64,000 nt of DNA from Sequoia sempervirens. Lineage: Eukaryota > Streptophyta > Pinopsida > Cupressales > Cupressaceae. Positions 1 through 11,576 of the stretch are shown piece by piece. The position numbers were made by a program, and so were the translations under genes. Location: contig VDFB02193867.1 in the NCBI GenBank assembly GCA_007258455.2, positions 532,695,071-532,759,070 on the forward strand. Reading direction: 5' to 3'. The notes under the pieces were generated by a model. The model saw only the letters and a list, made by a program, of their open reading frames with translations. It did not search any database and had not been told where the DNA came from. Position 1 is the first letter of the stretch. Every line of letters starts with the position of its first letter.

Positions 1-424
1 AGATCTGTATGCTATTTTTAATATTTAGGTGATATAAACTTACTTGTTAGTGTTGGTTCTGGTTTAGTTTTAGTTTTTTGTTTCAATCTATTAATTTTTT
101 TTTTTAAGACAAAAGGAATTAAGCCTATATTAATATATTAATAATAATTTAAAGATAGATATAAAATGTTTGTAAGTGGTAGCCAAAAAACTTCAAAATG
201 AGTGCAAATGCTATAAGCACTCTACATTCCCCTATACATCTATCACTATCTATAATTCTCTTATTACATACCCCTTTTCTCTTATAACAGACCCCTTATA
301 CAATGCTTGTACTTATAAACCCTTACATCAAAACATACTAACAATGAATATAGACTATTCCCATACAAAGCATACTAATAAGACATAGATTTAAAACCAC
401 CCTTGCATGGACAATTCACTCATA
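1..424. other. AT-rich left flank, no gene seen
   Basis: This is unclassified AT-rich DNA outside the first LTR. It contains only short chance reading frames. I see no splice-site pattern, domain motif or repeat match to the rest of the window. Confidence 0.5.
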
Positions 425-1109
425 TGTTGAGATAAGTTTTCCTCAACCTGTTTTAAGCGATGGATGACTAATTGATCATATGAAGGAGTTTAACATGCAA
501 TGTAATGAATGTATTCAATAAACGGTGGATATATTCACAATGATGGTTGAATTTTTTGTAACTACCAGAAATAATAAATAGATTCCATGTTATAATGCAA
601 TTATCTTCATGTAGACTTGCTACTTGAGTGGTGGTTGTAATATCTCTACCAATTGTTATGTTCAATTTTAACCCAACTTTACACTATGAGTTTGCAACAA
701 ATATTGCATGAGATGAAGCATTCTATTCATTATTGTTGTTTATTATTATATATTTTATGCCATAGTGTATTAAGGAGATTGAAATTTGATGATTTTTGAG
801 ACACCATTATGTTGCTCAAGCTATCCTTATTTTTGTTGAAGATTGGTGAACACCTAGAGAAGCTTTTTGTTAATATTGTATTGTAACTGTTTGTTATTGA
901 TAATACAAAGTACTGTGCTTTTTGTGTGGGGTTTTTTACTTGGAAAATTTTTCCCCACATAAATTTGTATGTTATGGTATTATTATTTTATGCATATGTT
1001 TGAATGTGTTTCATTAACCATGAAATTTTAAGGATTTGTATTAATTTGCACTATCTCCTCCACATAGATTAGTGTTTGAAGTGTTGTTCCACAACTTTGC
1101 TTCCTATCA
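425..1109 (+). repeat. Copia-A 5' LTR
   Basis: It starts TGTTGAGATAA and ends CCTATCA, directly before a TGGTATCA primer binding site. It matches 21178-21668 over most of its length. About 230 bp (roughly 662-893) have no counterpart in the 3' LTR. Confidence 0.9.
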
Positions 1110-1111
1110 AT

Positions 1112-1129
1112 TGGTATCAAAGCCTAGCC
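1112..1129 (+). other. Copia-A primer binding site (initiator Met-tRNA type)
   Basis: TGGTATCAAAGCC starts two bases after the 5' LTR. It differs by one base from the usual plant copia site TGGTATCAGAGC, which pairs with the 3' end of initiator methionine tRNA to prime minus-strand DNA. Confidence 0.88.
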
Positions 1130-1177
1130 ACTTTAGGTCCCATTGTTGGATAGCAAGTTTTTTGTACTAATATTTTT

Positions 1178-2040
1178 TTGAGTGGAGTCTTTGTAGAAGA
1201 ATTTCAAAATCTTGCTACAAACAAAAAGATGGCAAGAACATCCAGTAGAGTCAAAATGGATAAGCTTAATGGAAGAAACTTCGAGTTATGGAAGTTGAAA
1301 AGTGAAGATATCCTAGTGGATAGAGATCTATTGGCTACAATATCCAAAAGAAAACCAATTCAAGAATTTTAAGGATTGAAAAGCCAAGGGTTTGGTTAGT
1401 CTTTATTTACCTAATTCAGTGCTCCTGAATGTCCATGAAGAGAAGATTGCAAAATGTTTTTGGAAGAAGCCTGGAGATGTTTATTAGGCTAAATCCTTGG
1501 TAAACAAGTTATTTCTATGAAAGAAATTGTATTCTATGAAGATGAAAGGTGGAGGATCCATTGTAGATTATCTGAATGAATTTAACATGTTGATTTCTTA
1601 GTTGGGTTTTTTTGGTGAAAATATTGAAGATGAAGATTGTTGCATGCTTCTATTATGTTCTTTGCCAAACTCATGGAATCACCTGGTTATGGCTATTGGA
1701 AGTACCACCAGCAGCTTTAAAATGGATGATGTGGTTCCATCACTGTTGTTTGAAGAGATGTAGAGGGAATCTTTTGAGATGGCCAAGGAAGCCCTTGTTG
1801 TTTGAGGCAAACCCAAAGGAAATGCAATAAAAAGGACAAGAGGTTCAAATCAAAATCTTCAGGGAGACCTAAGTCTCTTGGAAATTCCAAGGTGAAATTT
1901 TTGAACTAAGGAAAATATGGTCATTTTAATAAAGATTGTAAGGAGGAGAAGAAAAAGAAAGGTAAAAATAACTTCTCTGATTCTGACTCTGATAAATCCT
2001 CTCAAGGTGATGTAGATGATTTTGTCACAGCCTTGGCAAC
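1178..2040 (+). pseudogene. Copia-A gag (nucleocapsid) remnant
   Basis: The start reads MARTSSRVKMDKLNG (ATG at 1229, with an in-frame ATG at 1178), the usual start of a copia Gag of the UBN2 type. Later pieces in shifting frames read KMKGGGSIVDYLNEF and LCSLPNSWNHLVMAIGS, also typical. Gag would coat the element RNA in cytoplasmic particles. The zinc knuckle near 1905-1955 still reads GKYGHFNKDCK, but its first cysteines are lost: a TAA stands at the second cysteine. Several stops and at least one frameshift end the frame. Identification rests on recalled copia Gag motifs. Confidence 0.82.
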
Positions 2041-2300
2041 ACATGCATCAAAATATGTGTAGTTAATAGAATCAAGTGCTTCTTTCCACATGACCTCGCA
2101 ATGGGGTTGGTTCTCAAGGTATGAAAAGTATGGTGGTGAGAAGGTGTATCTAGGTGATGAATCTCATCTAAATATTGTTGGCCATAATCAAGATTAGTCT
2201 CCCTAATGGTAGAGTGAAGAGGATTGATGGTGTGCTGCATATCTTGAGTTTTGCATGAAACCTTCTTTTTGTGAGTAAGTTGAGTATTGAGGGTGTGGAA
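2041..2300 (+). pseudogene. Copia-A aspartic protease remnant
   Basis: At 2063-2095 the translation is LIESSASFHMT, where copia proteases read LIDSGASFHMT. The catalytic Asp is now Glu and the following Gly is Ser, and a TAG stands just before the motif. Downstream pieces (YLGDESHLNIVG, RVKRIDGVLHI) match the flap and body of the domain. It would have cut the Gag-Pol polyprotein. It is clearly inactive. Confidence 0.82.
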
Positions 2301-2569
2301 GTTGTTTTCTCAAATGGAGGATGTAATATGACAATAAGATCTATGGTGTTGGCTAAGGTTTTTCATATCAACACTCTATACAAGCTAGATACATGCACTA
2401 TTTAGTCTAATAGTTATTTTGATATTCCAAAGAAAAGGACTTTAGATTCTTCATCTTCCCCATTAGATCTAGCTGTGAAAATTTCTATTGTTTGTCCTAT
2501 GATGGTCCTTAATTCTAGGGACCTAAGGGTGAAAATGATTTAGAGATAAAGCTTCTAGCAAAGAAGAAA

Positions 2570-3425
2570 TTGTTATGGCACCAAAGACTTAGTCATATTG
2601 GTGAGAAGGGTCTTGGATCCCTGAAAAAATAAAATCATTGTTGAAGGACTTGATGATTGTAATGTTGATTTCAACTTTTGCGAATATTGTGTATATGGTA
2701 AACAAAACCATGTTTCCTTTTATTCCAATTCTCATAAGTCTTTTGGGGTTTTGGACTATTTTCATGCAAATGTGTTTGGCCCTGTGAATGTTCATTCGTT
2801 AAGAAAATTTGTATATTTTGTGTCTTTCATAGATGATTATAGTAGAAGGAAATTTGAATATTTACTTAGGAGTAAATCTGAAGTCCTTAATTGGTTTAAG
2901 GATTTTAAGGCTTTCGTTAAAAATCACACTGATAGAAAGATTAAATGTTTGAGGACTAAAAACGGTGGTGATTTTTGTTTGGTAGAATTTGATAGGTTCT
3001 ATGAGGAGCATGGGATTGAGAGACATAGGACAACTCCATACAACACACAAAAAAATGGAGTTGTAGAGAGGATGAATAAGATGTTGTTGGAGAGGGCTCA
3101 AAGTATGTTGAGTGGTGTTGGTCTTGAGAAAAATTTTTGGGCTGAAGTTGTAGCCACCACATGTTATCTAATCAACATATCTCGTACATCAACTCTTTTT
3201 GAAAAGAAACCCATGGAGGCGTGCTCTAGTATGAAGCCTTTGATGATACATCTTATATTTTTTGGTTGCAAATCTTATGCTCATGTTCTAAAAGTAAATA
3301 GGTCTATGTTGGAGAACAAGGTAGTTAATTCTATCCTCATTGGGTATGGTTTCAATGTGAAGGGGTACAAGCTTTGGTATATAGTAGTCGAGAAGGTTCT
3401 CCACAGAAAAGGTGTGATATTTTAG
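2570..3425 (+). pseudogene. Copia-A integrase remnant
   Basis: The region opens with the GAG-pre-integrase motif LLWHQRLSHIGEKGL (2572-2616) and a zinc-binding piece CEYCVYGKQ. A 224-residue open stretch from 2751 follows, covering the rve core. The first catalytic Asp (normally HSDLWGP) is Asn in HANVFGP. The second (normally RTDNGGEF) is Lys in RTKNGGDF. The Glu is kept in NGVVERMNK. Integrase would join element DNA to the chromosome. Two of three catalytic acids are gone, so this copy could not integrate even though the frame is open. Confidence 0.88.
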
Positions 3426-3699
3426 GAGTTGAAACATTCCATAGTTGAGCTATAACTAGAGAAAGTGGAGAAGTAGAAGAAGGAAGTAGTTCAAATTCCA
3501 CTTACTCTAGTGAAAAGTAAGCTACGTACTACTATTGGACTTGGTGATGAGGAGAGCCCTAGTAGTTCTAAAATTTCTAAAGAAGAAGAACCACAACCTC
3601 AACAATTCAGGAGGTCTACACATAATAGGTAGGCACCAAAGAGGTTTGATTATTCACCAGAAAGATTTGGTTATTCACTATTGTATTATAGTTGTTCTT

Positions 3700-4812
3700 T
3701 TGCTTTGATTGCTAACACTAATGAGCCTAGACTATTAGAGAGGCTATGGGTATGAGTGATGCAAATTACTGGATGAATTCCATGGATGAAGAAATTCCTA
3801 CTTTGACGAAAAATTAGGTACCTTTTCCTAAAGGATGGAAACTTGTTGGATGTAAATGGGTGTTCAAGAAGAAATGTGGTCTTTATGGAGGTGTTGAAAA
3901 GCACAAGACATGATTGGTCACAAATGGGTATTCTCAGGTCAAGGGAATTGAATATAGTGAGATATTCTCTCATGTTGTGAAGCTGGCATCTATTCAGTTC
4001 CTATTATCACTTGGAGTAGCATATGATCTAGAAGTGGAAAAAATGGATGTGAAGACAATGTTCCTTCATGGTGATTTGGAGGAATAGATTCATATGTCAT
4101 AGCCAGAGCATTTTGTGGGAAAAGGTAAAAAAAATCTGGTTTGCAAGTTGAAGAAGTCTTTATATGGTCTTAAGCAGTCTCCTAGAATATGGTACTAGAA
4201 ATTTGACACCTTTGTGTTGTCTTTGGGATTTATAAGATCTAAATCTGAAAATTGTGTATATTAAAAATTTGATAATGGTTGCATTCTCATAATTACATTA
4301 TAGTTAGATGATATTTTGTTTTTGGGAATGATATGACTTTTATTTTAGATATGAAGTCTTAGTTGTAATTATAGTTCAAAATGAAGGATCTAGATGCATC
4401 AAGGTATATTCTAGGGATGGAAATCAGAAGAGATAGAGCTAGCACAAAGATTTGGTTAAGCCAAAGCAACTATGTCAATTCAATGTTGGAAAGACTCAAC
4501 ATGACAACTTGCAAGTAGTTAGTTGTTCCAGTGATGTAGGGGATGAAGCTTTCTATGAACGATTGTCCAAAATATCATACTGAGATGGAGGACATGACTA
4601 AAGTACCATATGCAAGTGTTGCTGGCAGTTTTATGTATCCTATGGTTTGTATGAGGCAGAACACTTCCCAAGTAATAGCAGTTCTTAGTCAGTTTATATC
4701 TAATCTTGGACAGGTACATTGGGATGTGGTAAAGAAAGTGTTTAGATATTTATGGCGTAATTTTGAGTACTCTCTATGTTATCATGGTTATCCTATCCAT
4801 TCTTAGCGTTTT
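3700..4812 (+). pseudogene. Copia-A reverse transcriptase and start of RNase H
   Basis: Typical copia RT blocks run in order with several TAG/TGA stops: GWKLVGCKWVFKKK, VEKMDVKTMFLHGDLEE, CKLKKSLYGLKQSPR, and LDDILFLG where YVDDML is expected. The connection region (VPYASVAGSFMYPMVC, then QVHWDVVKKVFRYLW) follows from 4543. The frame is cut at 4813-4817 by the Tat-B insertion and resumes at 19338 in the same frame. Confidence 0.88.
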
Positions 4813-4817
4813 GTAAG
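4813..4817. repeat. Target-site duplication of Tat-B, left copy
   Basis: GTAAG here repeats at 19338-19342. Removing one copy plus the insert rejoins the copia RNase H frame (RFVSIHGYVDLDWATD), which proves the insertion edge. Confidence 0.95.
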
Positions 4818-6100
4818 TGTGCGAACCCCAATCCTACTACCTACAAAACAATAGGAACAAACACATTACAACATGAAATGCAAGCAAGAACAAGAATTTC
4901 TCAAGAAATTCATTTGAACAGCAAAAGAGATAGAATATGAAATGAAGAACACAATGAAATTTAAAAGCATGTCAAATCCTATTCTAAAGCAAACAAACTC
5001 CTAATCTCTTGAGGGAATTGGTGCCAATTTGATGTGAAAATTGGCCCTTTCTCAACTCCAATTATGTAATGGTGATTTGATGAAGAAATTTTATCCACTT
5101 TATTGATACTTGATGAGTACTCCAATGGAAAAATCTGCATAACTAGCTAAGATTCAATGATAATGGATGGGATTTGCTAATGATTTGAGCATAGTAAGTT
5201 TACTCAAATTGTGGATGTTGAAATGAGGAGTTTAGCCTCTTATTTATAGATGAGATTGATGGATGAATGTCCAAAATAGAGCAATGTGGGACTAAGAATT
5301 AACCAATGGAAAAGTGCCACTTGTCAACCTATGAGTGGAGGGAGGATGTGCAAGTTTTCAGGATTGTTCCAATAAATGCATATTTTTGAATTTTGAATTT
5401 GTTGAAATGACATGCAAGAGGGAAGGAAGAATGCATTGAATGCCACTTGGCTCAAGGTAAAGGATATGTACGAGAGAGTAAATGCTTTTTTGGATGTGCA
5501 TGTGAACTTGGATTTTGAATTCAAACTTGAAAAATATTCCCTAAAAGATGCCTTGTTGAGGAAAATAGAGATTTAATAAATAACATAAGTCTATTTTCAT
5601 GTGCAAGTGGTAAAAGCTAGAGGATGGGACATAAGAGGAGATTAAATTAATCAAATTTAATTAATTTAATGAAGGGGGTTAAATGATGTGACCTATTTGA
5701 CTTAAATTTATGGATTTATTTAAATTAAATATGAGAAGAATGTGATAAGGGATTAATTAAATAAAGATTTTGATTTATTTAATTAAAAGAGATGATGGTA
5801 GATTAAACTAAATAAGGTTTTAATTTATTTAATTTAATAGATAGACTTAAGAGATTTAATCAAATAAAATTAATTATTTAATTAAATAGGATAATTAGAT
5901 CAAAATGGTTAATTTAATTATCAAGAAGAGGTGACTTAATTAGATAATTGATTTATTTAATTAAGAGAGGAATATTGATGAATTTAATCAGATAAAGATA
6001 TCTGATTAAATGATTATACTGAAGTATGATTCAGGATGAAATGATATTAGTGGTTAGGATTAGATGCACAATGTCAATCAGTACATTGTACATGTTTACA
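4818..6100 (-). repeat. Tat-B 3' LTR (left copy)
   Basis: On the + strand it runs from TGTGCGAACC to CATGTTTACA. It matches 18050-19337 along its length. It is rich in AT runs with repeated AATTTAATTAA-like words (about 5640-6000). Confidence 0.92.
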
Positions 6101-6147
6101 TTTTTCCCCTCTTTGAAGCAATGCACTCGTTGCATTGGTTCAAAGAA
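6101..6147 (-). promoter_or_regulatory. Tat-B polypurine tract and overlapping stem-loop
   Basis: On the - strand CAAAGAGGGGAAAAA abuts the 3' LTR, as expected for the primer of plus-strand DNA. Its 5' part lies in the arm of a hairpin (6112-6146): arms CTTTGAAGCAATGCA and TGCATTGGTTCAAAG pair at 14 of 15 positions around a 5-base loop. A second purine run, GAGGGGGAAA, lies about 130 bp further in, near 6230-6245. Confidence 0.72.
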
Positions 6148-7038
6148 TAAATGATCTCGATCAAAATAAAAAGAAATTCATTTTGAAAATCTTTCCCCAC
6201 TGCGACCCAGCAAGGGAAAACAAGAAATTATATTTCCCCCTCAAGAGATTGGACAAAAATTTTGATTTTTGGGTAATCTCACAGAATAAAGAGGACAAGG
6301 TGCTCGACAGGTTCAAAAAGGCTCCAGGAGGCCAAAAATGTGTCTAAACACAATAACATGATGTAAAACAAGTCTCAACTAGATAAAAATAGGTTCAAGA
6401 ATCCAAAACCCTAGCAAGATAGCTAATCAGGGTGAAAAAAACCCTAATTTTCAAGCTTAAAAAAGGCTCTAAGGGGTCACTTTCAATTCATTTTTACACA
6501 CTGCCCTCTAGCAACTTTGAGATTTGAGATCTAACCTCCTAATGACATGGCGCAATGATATCTCTTGATGCACATTTCTGACCGAGTTCAGACATAGCAA
6601 TGGCCACCTGACATTGGGGCACCGGTAAGTGATCCTTGAGCTTTATTTCTCATTTTAGCGTTCATTTAATGCGTTTAAAGTTAATTATTCTGCAGCGACG
6701 CTATATAGCACTGCTCAAAAATCAAACTGTTCGGCTTGGTGTCAAATTGTGCCATGGCAGTGGAGTTTGGAAATAAACTCCAAACTCCAATGCTGACGTC
6801 ATAGCTCGCGGGGTCATTTCCAAAGTGCGATGTGGCAGTGCTTTATCAACAAGAATATTTTCAAACTACATTGCTTGGAAGAAAAGTATGCCATGGCAGT
6901 GCACTTTTTGAATTTTGTGTGCCAGCGTCATAGTTTGATAAAAAATCAAACTATGATAGCTTCATAGATAGCGATGCTGGAGTAATTTTTGAATGCCCAA
7001 AATGAAATTTTTCAAAAATTTTAACATGATGACCCTTC
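6148..7038. other. Tat-B spacer between polypurine tract and PMD gene
   Basis: Non-coding within the element. The first part matches, in reverse, the start of the Tat-D LTRs. The segment 6720-7000 repeats words such as CAAACT and GCCATGGCAGTG several times and is less AT-rich than its surroundings. It lies upstream of the PMD start and could hold that gene's leader, but no promoter element is recognised. Confidence 0.4.
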
Positions 7039-8190
7039 ATGATGCAAGACGTGGCAAGGGAGCTCTATTCACGAGAGCACAGGTCACGTGATCTCTTTGG
7101 TTATTTGCTGGACATTAGTGATAGAAAGCAGGATCGATTACGAGACATGGGTTTGTGGCACATCACATATGCAACTCCCGTGCATACCCATCTTCAGATG
7201 ATGTCAACACTTGCCAAGAGATGGCATAGGAAGACCTCGTCTTTCCACCTTCCCACTAGCAAGGCCACCGTCACCTTGGAGGACATGTGGCGCATCTTGA
7301 GATTGTTGATTCATGGTAGGCACATTATTTTTGACATAGATGTAGGGCGGGACACCTGTCACATAGTCCTTTCCATAGAGGACATTATCATTTGCGAGGG
7401 TCAGATTGAGCTTGACCGTCATAGGACTCTCACCTCTCCCTTCCACTTAGTTGTTGTGACTATCATTTTAGGTCTTGTTGCCCTAGATCAACAAGGCCAG
7501 TACTTCAGTCTTGGTTGGGGACTCTATTGGGAGTGCATGGTGATACATGACAGGCCTACTCGTTTTAGTTGGGAGCCTATTATTCTTGCTTCACTATACA
7601 AAGATCTACATGGGTATGTATACCTCGATGCCAAAGCACTCAAGGTAGGTGTGACACTTCTTCATGTATGGGCGTGGGAGCACATTGGTGTTTTTTGGCC
7701 ATGGGTTGTTGCAGTACTAGTGGGGCTTGATGATCCCCTTGTATGGTGTTATACAGGTGGTGTGTCCTTCACACACATAGGTGACCATGGGATTCCCTAC
7801 TAGTGGAGAATCCTAGATGAGATGCAAAATTTTATCTAGCGCTTGTACCTTGATCAGCCCAGATGGGCCAACGATGTAGATCATATTTTCTTTGCCCACT
7901 AGCACCAGTTTATGCAGGGTCGAGAGCATACCATGGGTGAGTGATACCTTCCCAGGTGTGTTTAGCACCAGTTCGGTGAGCCATAGGACTAACCAGAAAA
8001 TGATTATGTGGCTATATTTTCCCATACCATGTCACAAAATTCATGGGGGCAATACATTCCTACCTTGGAGGCCATTGACAACTTTAGACAATTGGTGGGT
8101 CAGCCATGGGTTTATGATCAGGGGCCTATGGATCCAGATGTCACACAGGCATACAGAGACTGGTTCTGACCTCCCCTACGATTGACAGTT
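7039..8190 (+). pseudogene. Plant mobile domain (PMD, MAIN/MAIL-type) protein, broken
   Basis: An open frame of 254 codons starts at 7039 with two Met codons. Residues about 50-100 read MMSTLAKRWHRKTSSFHLPT, then KATVTLEDMWRILRLLIHGR. These match the PMD family pattern as I recall it (W-R-P-E-T-H-T-F-H-L-P, then T-L-E-D-V, then G-L-P-I-D-G). Near residue 205 VGVTLLHVWAWEHIGVFWP matches the usual LLQVWAWEHI block. After a stop at 7801 the same frame continues with more stops, and YLPRCV then HQFGEP (about 7944-7980) matches the later YLP-RV-RQFG block. Cellular PMD proteins act in silencing and genome stability in the nucleus, and many PMD genes sit in transposons. Here the gene lies antisense to its host element. 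It is inactive as it stands. Confidence 0.85.
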
Positions 8191-8830
8191 CCAGGATCCA
8201 TCCCCACTCGATAGAGGATGAGAGGTAGAGAGGGAGGATGAGGATGGAGAGATGGAGCATGACAGGATTAGCCAGTCAGGCCCCTAGTTTAGCCAGTTTA
8301 GCCAGGTCAGGCCGATGTTCAGATGCAGGATTAGTAGTAGGTGTTGACTAGGTAGCAGGATTAGGTAGGTGCACCACCATGAGCTGGGGGTGAGGATTAG
8401 CCTCACATACAACCTCCACGAGCACAACCAACAAGGTAGCTAGTAGGGAAGCTGGATCCTCGAGATGCAATAATTAAGCAGTTGTAGGCGTAGGTTCAAA
8501 CCGTGACAGCGGAGAGGGATCAGGCCAGGACCAAGAGAGATCAAATCAAGGCCGAGAGAGACCAATCCATTTTGCAGAGGTAGACCATAGAGCTATAGGT
8601 GGCCATAGATATGGGCCAATGATAGTAGTTAGAGAGCATGGCAGCCTCCTCCTCTCAGATCATAGTGTCCATTCAGTCTTACAGGGAGGCCATCCAGGAG
8701 GTGGATTATTACTGCATGCACTATCACCAGATCGTGCCTAGAGTAGAGAGGGCCCCAGACTACTCATAGTGGAGCAACCATAGACTAGCAGAGGGTCATA
8801 GTGATAGGAGCGAGGGCAGTAGATAGGATG
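8191..8830 (+). pseudogene. Decayed Gln/Arg-rich tail of the PMD reading frame
   Basis: Downstream of the PMD blocks the + strand still reads as low-complexity coding-like sequence with many TAG codons among Gln codons. Pieces such as RDQAKTKRDQIKAERDQS (about 8518-8573) suggest a charged coiled-coil tail. The frame dies near 8830, where a TG/AT-rich block starts. I infer this is the C-terminal tail of the PMD protein. It could instead be unrelated spacer. Confidence 0.45.
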
Positions 8831-10118
8831 GGTAGACCTTGTTTTGATTGAGATGATATTTTTTGTGCCTTACGAGCTCCTTTTTGATAGCCTGATGGGC
8901 CGTTTTGCACTTATTGACAGACATGTATAGTGATCTGATTATTTTGTACTATGATAGTTACCCAATGATGATATCTATGAGATGATGATTTTGATATGTG
9001 TACCACTTATTTATGCATTTATGGATGATTCTATCTCTATATGCTATGCAATGATGTTTATGATATGATGCGATGGATGCATTACTTTTTTGATGATGTA
9101 TGCATTATGACTAGATCTTATATTATGCTATTTTATTCATGATATGCAAATGGATTTATATGATATGTGATGTGAATGGATGATGATGTTCTATTTATGC
9201 TGATGCAAATGATATGACATAAAATTTAAGATGCAAAATTATATGGAAATGATCTATGGTGTATACGTGAAGTAATATGTGAACCATGCTTATAAAATGA
9301 TTATGGATGGATCTACGCTTTGCATGTAATGTATTTTTTATGTTCCTTTTTATGTTTATAATGATGTGGAATGATTTATGCAATGAAATGTAAAAAATGA
9401 TTGTGATTCTATTTTTTAGATGATATGGATGATTAATGGATGATATAATGCGGTGTAAATGAAATGGTCATGTTTTATATGATGTGTATTGATGATGCAA
9501 ATGAGATGGTTTTAAGATGCTTAGAATAACAAATATATCCTAAACATGTAATGTATGTGATGTATTTACTGTGATGTGATGTAATATATGCAAAGTGCTT
9601 GATGATGTTTTATGCAAAATGAACGTAATGTGGGAGATGACTTTATAATGTTTATGTGATGTCAATATGCAATGGATTATCTATAATGCTTATGTACCTA
9701 TTATGTATGATTATGAAGTAGGTGTTAATGTGAAATGATTATGAAATGTTCATGCACATGAATGTTATGTGATGGTTTATGTGATGAATACAATGTGATG
9801 CAAAAAGTGGATGCAATTTTAATGAGAAAGGGATGTGCCAATTTATGGAAAATGCTTATAATAATATGTTTATATGATGATGACAATGAAATGCATATGT
9901 TTCCTATATGATATTTTTATGCTATATGCTAATGATTTGTGGATGTAGGATCGATGATGGTGATGATGATGATGATGATGATCAACTATCATAGTACCTT
10001 TTTAGTATGGTGAGCAAGAAGGGATGAAAGAGAAGAAGTCATTTCAACAAGACAGAAGATGATGAATATGCAAATGATGATGACTACTTGCTGAGGAGTT
10101 GGGATTTCCAAAGGGCCA
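8831..10118. repeat. TGATG-rich low-complexity spacer of Tat-B
   Basis: About 1.2 kb of degenerate ATGATG/TATGATG words, ending in a GAT microsatellite (about 9953-9984). There is no coding sequence. A shorter ATCATC-rich block at 51660-52080 in Tat-D matches it in reverse, so it is part of the element and not a local expansion. Confidence 0.7.
10114..10118. repeat. Target-site duplication of element E, left copy
   Basis: GGCCA here and at 15385-15389 flank element E exactly. Confidence 0.93.
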
Positions 10119-11576
10119 TGATGCAGACCCAAGGTGGAAATAAACTTGAAATGAAAAATAATAGATGGTCAACCCAAATTTCAAATCAAATCAAAAGAAC
10201 TTCACAAATCCACTTGTTAGATGCATTCTTTCCACCAACACTGCCAAATAGCTTCAACGGACTTTTCACCCAACTTTCCCAAAAGAATCACCAAATAAAT
10301 AATTGATTTAGACACACATTAAGGACTTACACAACATACTTAAATATCAGATATAACTCCTTTGGACCAGTTTAGACTTCCAATACACTCACCATGGGAA
10401 AAACAAGGAAAAGAGGTCAATTTAACAAAGGAAGTACCCTTCAAACTTATCCAATCACCTTGAAACCTTGGGGAAGAAAATTAAATGTCCCAAAACCACA
10501 TAATCCAAAATTGGTTTACACATGTACGACCAGAAACACTCCCAACTCAAAAAACCTCCTTTTCTAATGCAAAAACAAGGGTTTTGTCAAAATCTTCATT
10601 CCCATACTTGAATAAAAAAATAAACGATCCAAAAACATTTCATAGGGTCTTCCTTGACATTTTAAATGCTTACAAACTCAACTCCATCAATAATTCATTG
10701 AAAAACACTTCAAAACCATCACTTTTGAAGGGAAAAATTGCATTTTCAGCCCTAGGGCATCACACATTCTTCACAAAAAATATTTATTTTGATGAAAAAT
10801 TAATTGGAACATCTAACCTAATACATTTTGAACCAATCTACCAAGTTACAGGAGAAAATAGTGGGTGGATTGCTCAAAATCTCATTTTTTTGCCTTCAAA
10901 GCCCTTAATGCAAGGAAAACAGGGTACTTGTAGCAAATTTTCAATTTCTCTCACAAAACAATGAATGAGAACTTAAAATAAAAGGAATATGAAATTAAAC
11001 ACATATACAGACGTTAAATGAAGTTTTCAGAGCATTATGAGACTGTACAGGTCCGTACAGCAGTAAAGAATTATAGAAAATAGTGAAAAAAACATAGAAA
11101 ATGCACCAAAAAATGTGGTATTCTTGTTGTGTGAGTTTTTTACACCTCCATCAACCTTGATTCGAGCCTTAGAAGGAATATTATAACATTTACAAGCCAT
11201 AACCACCTCCAAAACAACCAAATTTCACCTAATCACCCTTTAAATAACTAATTTTGCAAATCAACACAATTTTGACAACATTTGCAGTATTTTGCATTTT
11301 TGCCATTATTGAACTTTTAAGACTCTAAATACCTTTAGACACCTGAAATATGGTCATTTAAACCTTATTTAACTCTTATTAATACTTCTAGACTCAAAAA
11401 CAACAAAATCCCTTCATTTACCCAATTTGACATCTTTGACAATTTTGATAATTTTTCAAGTTTTCACACACTTTCCAATGTCTTAATGGAACAAAGATGA
11501 AATCATGTTAAAATGACATTCTAAACCTTTTAAAATAATTTTATTGACACCAAAAGGTGTTGGTGCTCCTGCACCA
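10119..11576 (-). repeat. Element E 3' LTR (left copy)
   Basis: On the + strand it begins TGATGCAGACCC and ends CCTGCACCA. It pairs with 13930-15384. The longest open stretch inside (10485-10964, 159 codons) is not conserved as one frame in the other LTR and is not called a gene. Confidence 0.93.

Noticed and set aside
10485..10964. 159-codon open frame in the left LTR of element E
   Set aside because: The matching region of the other LTR breaks the frame, so it is chance in an LTR.
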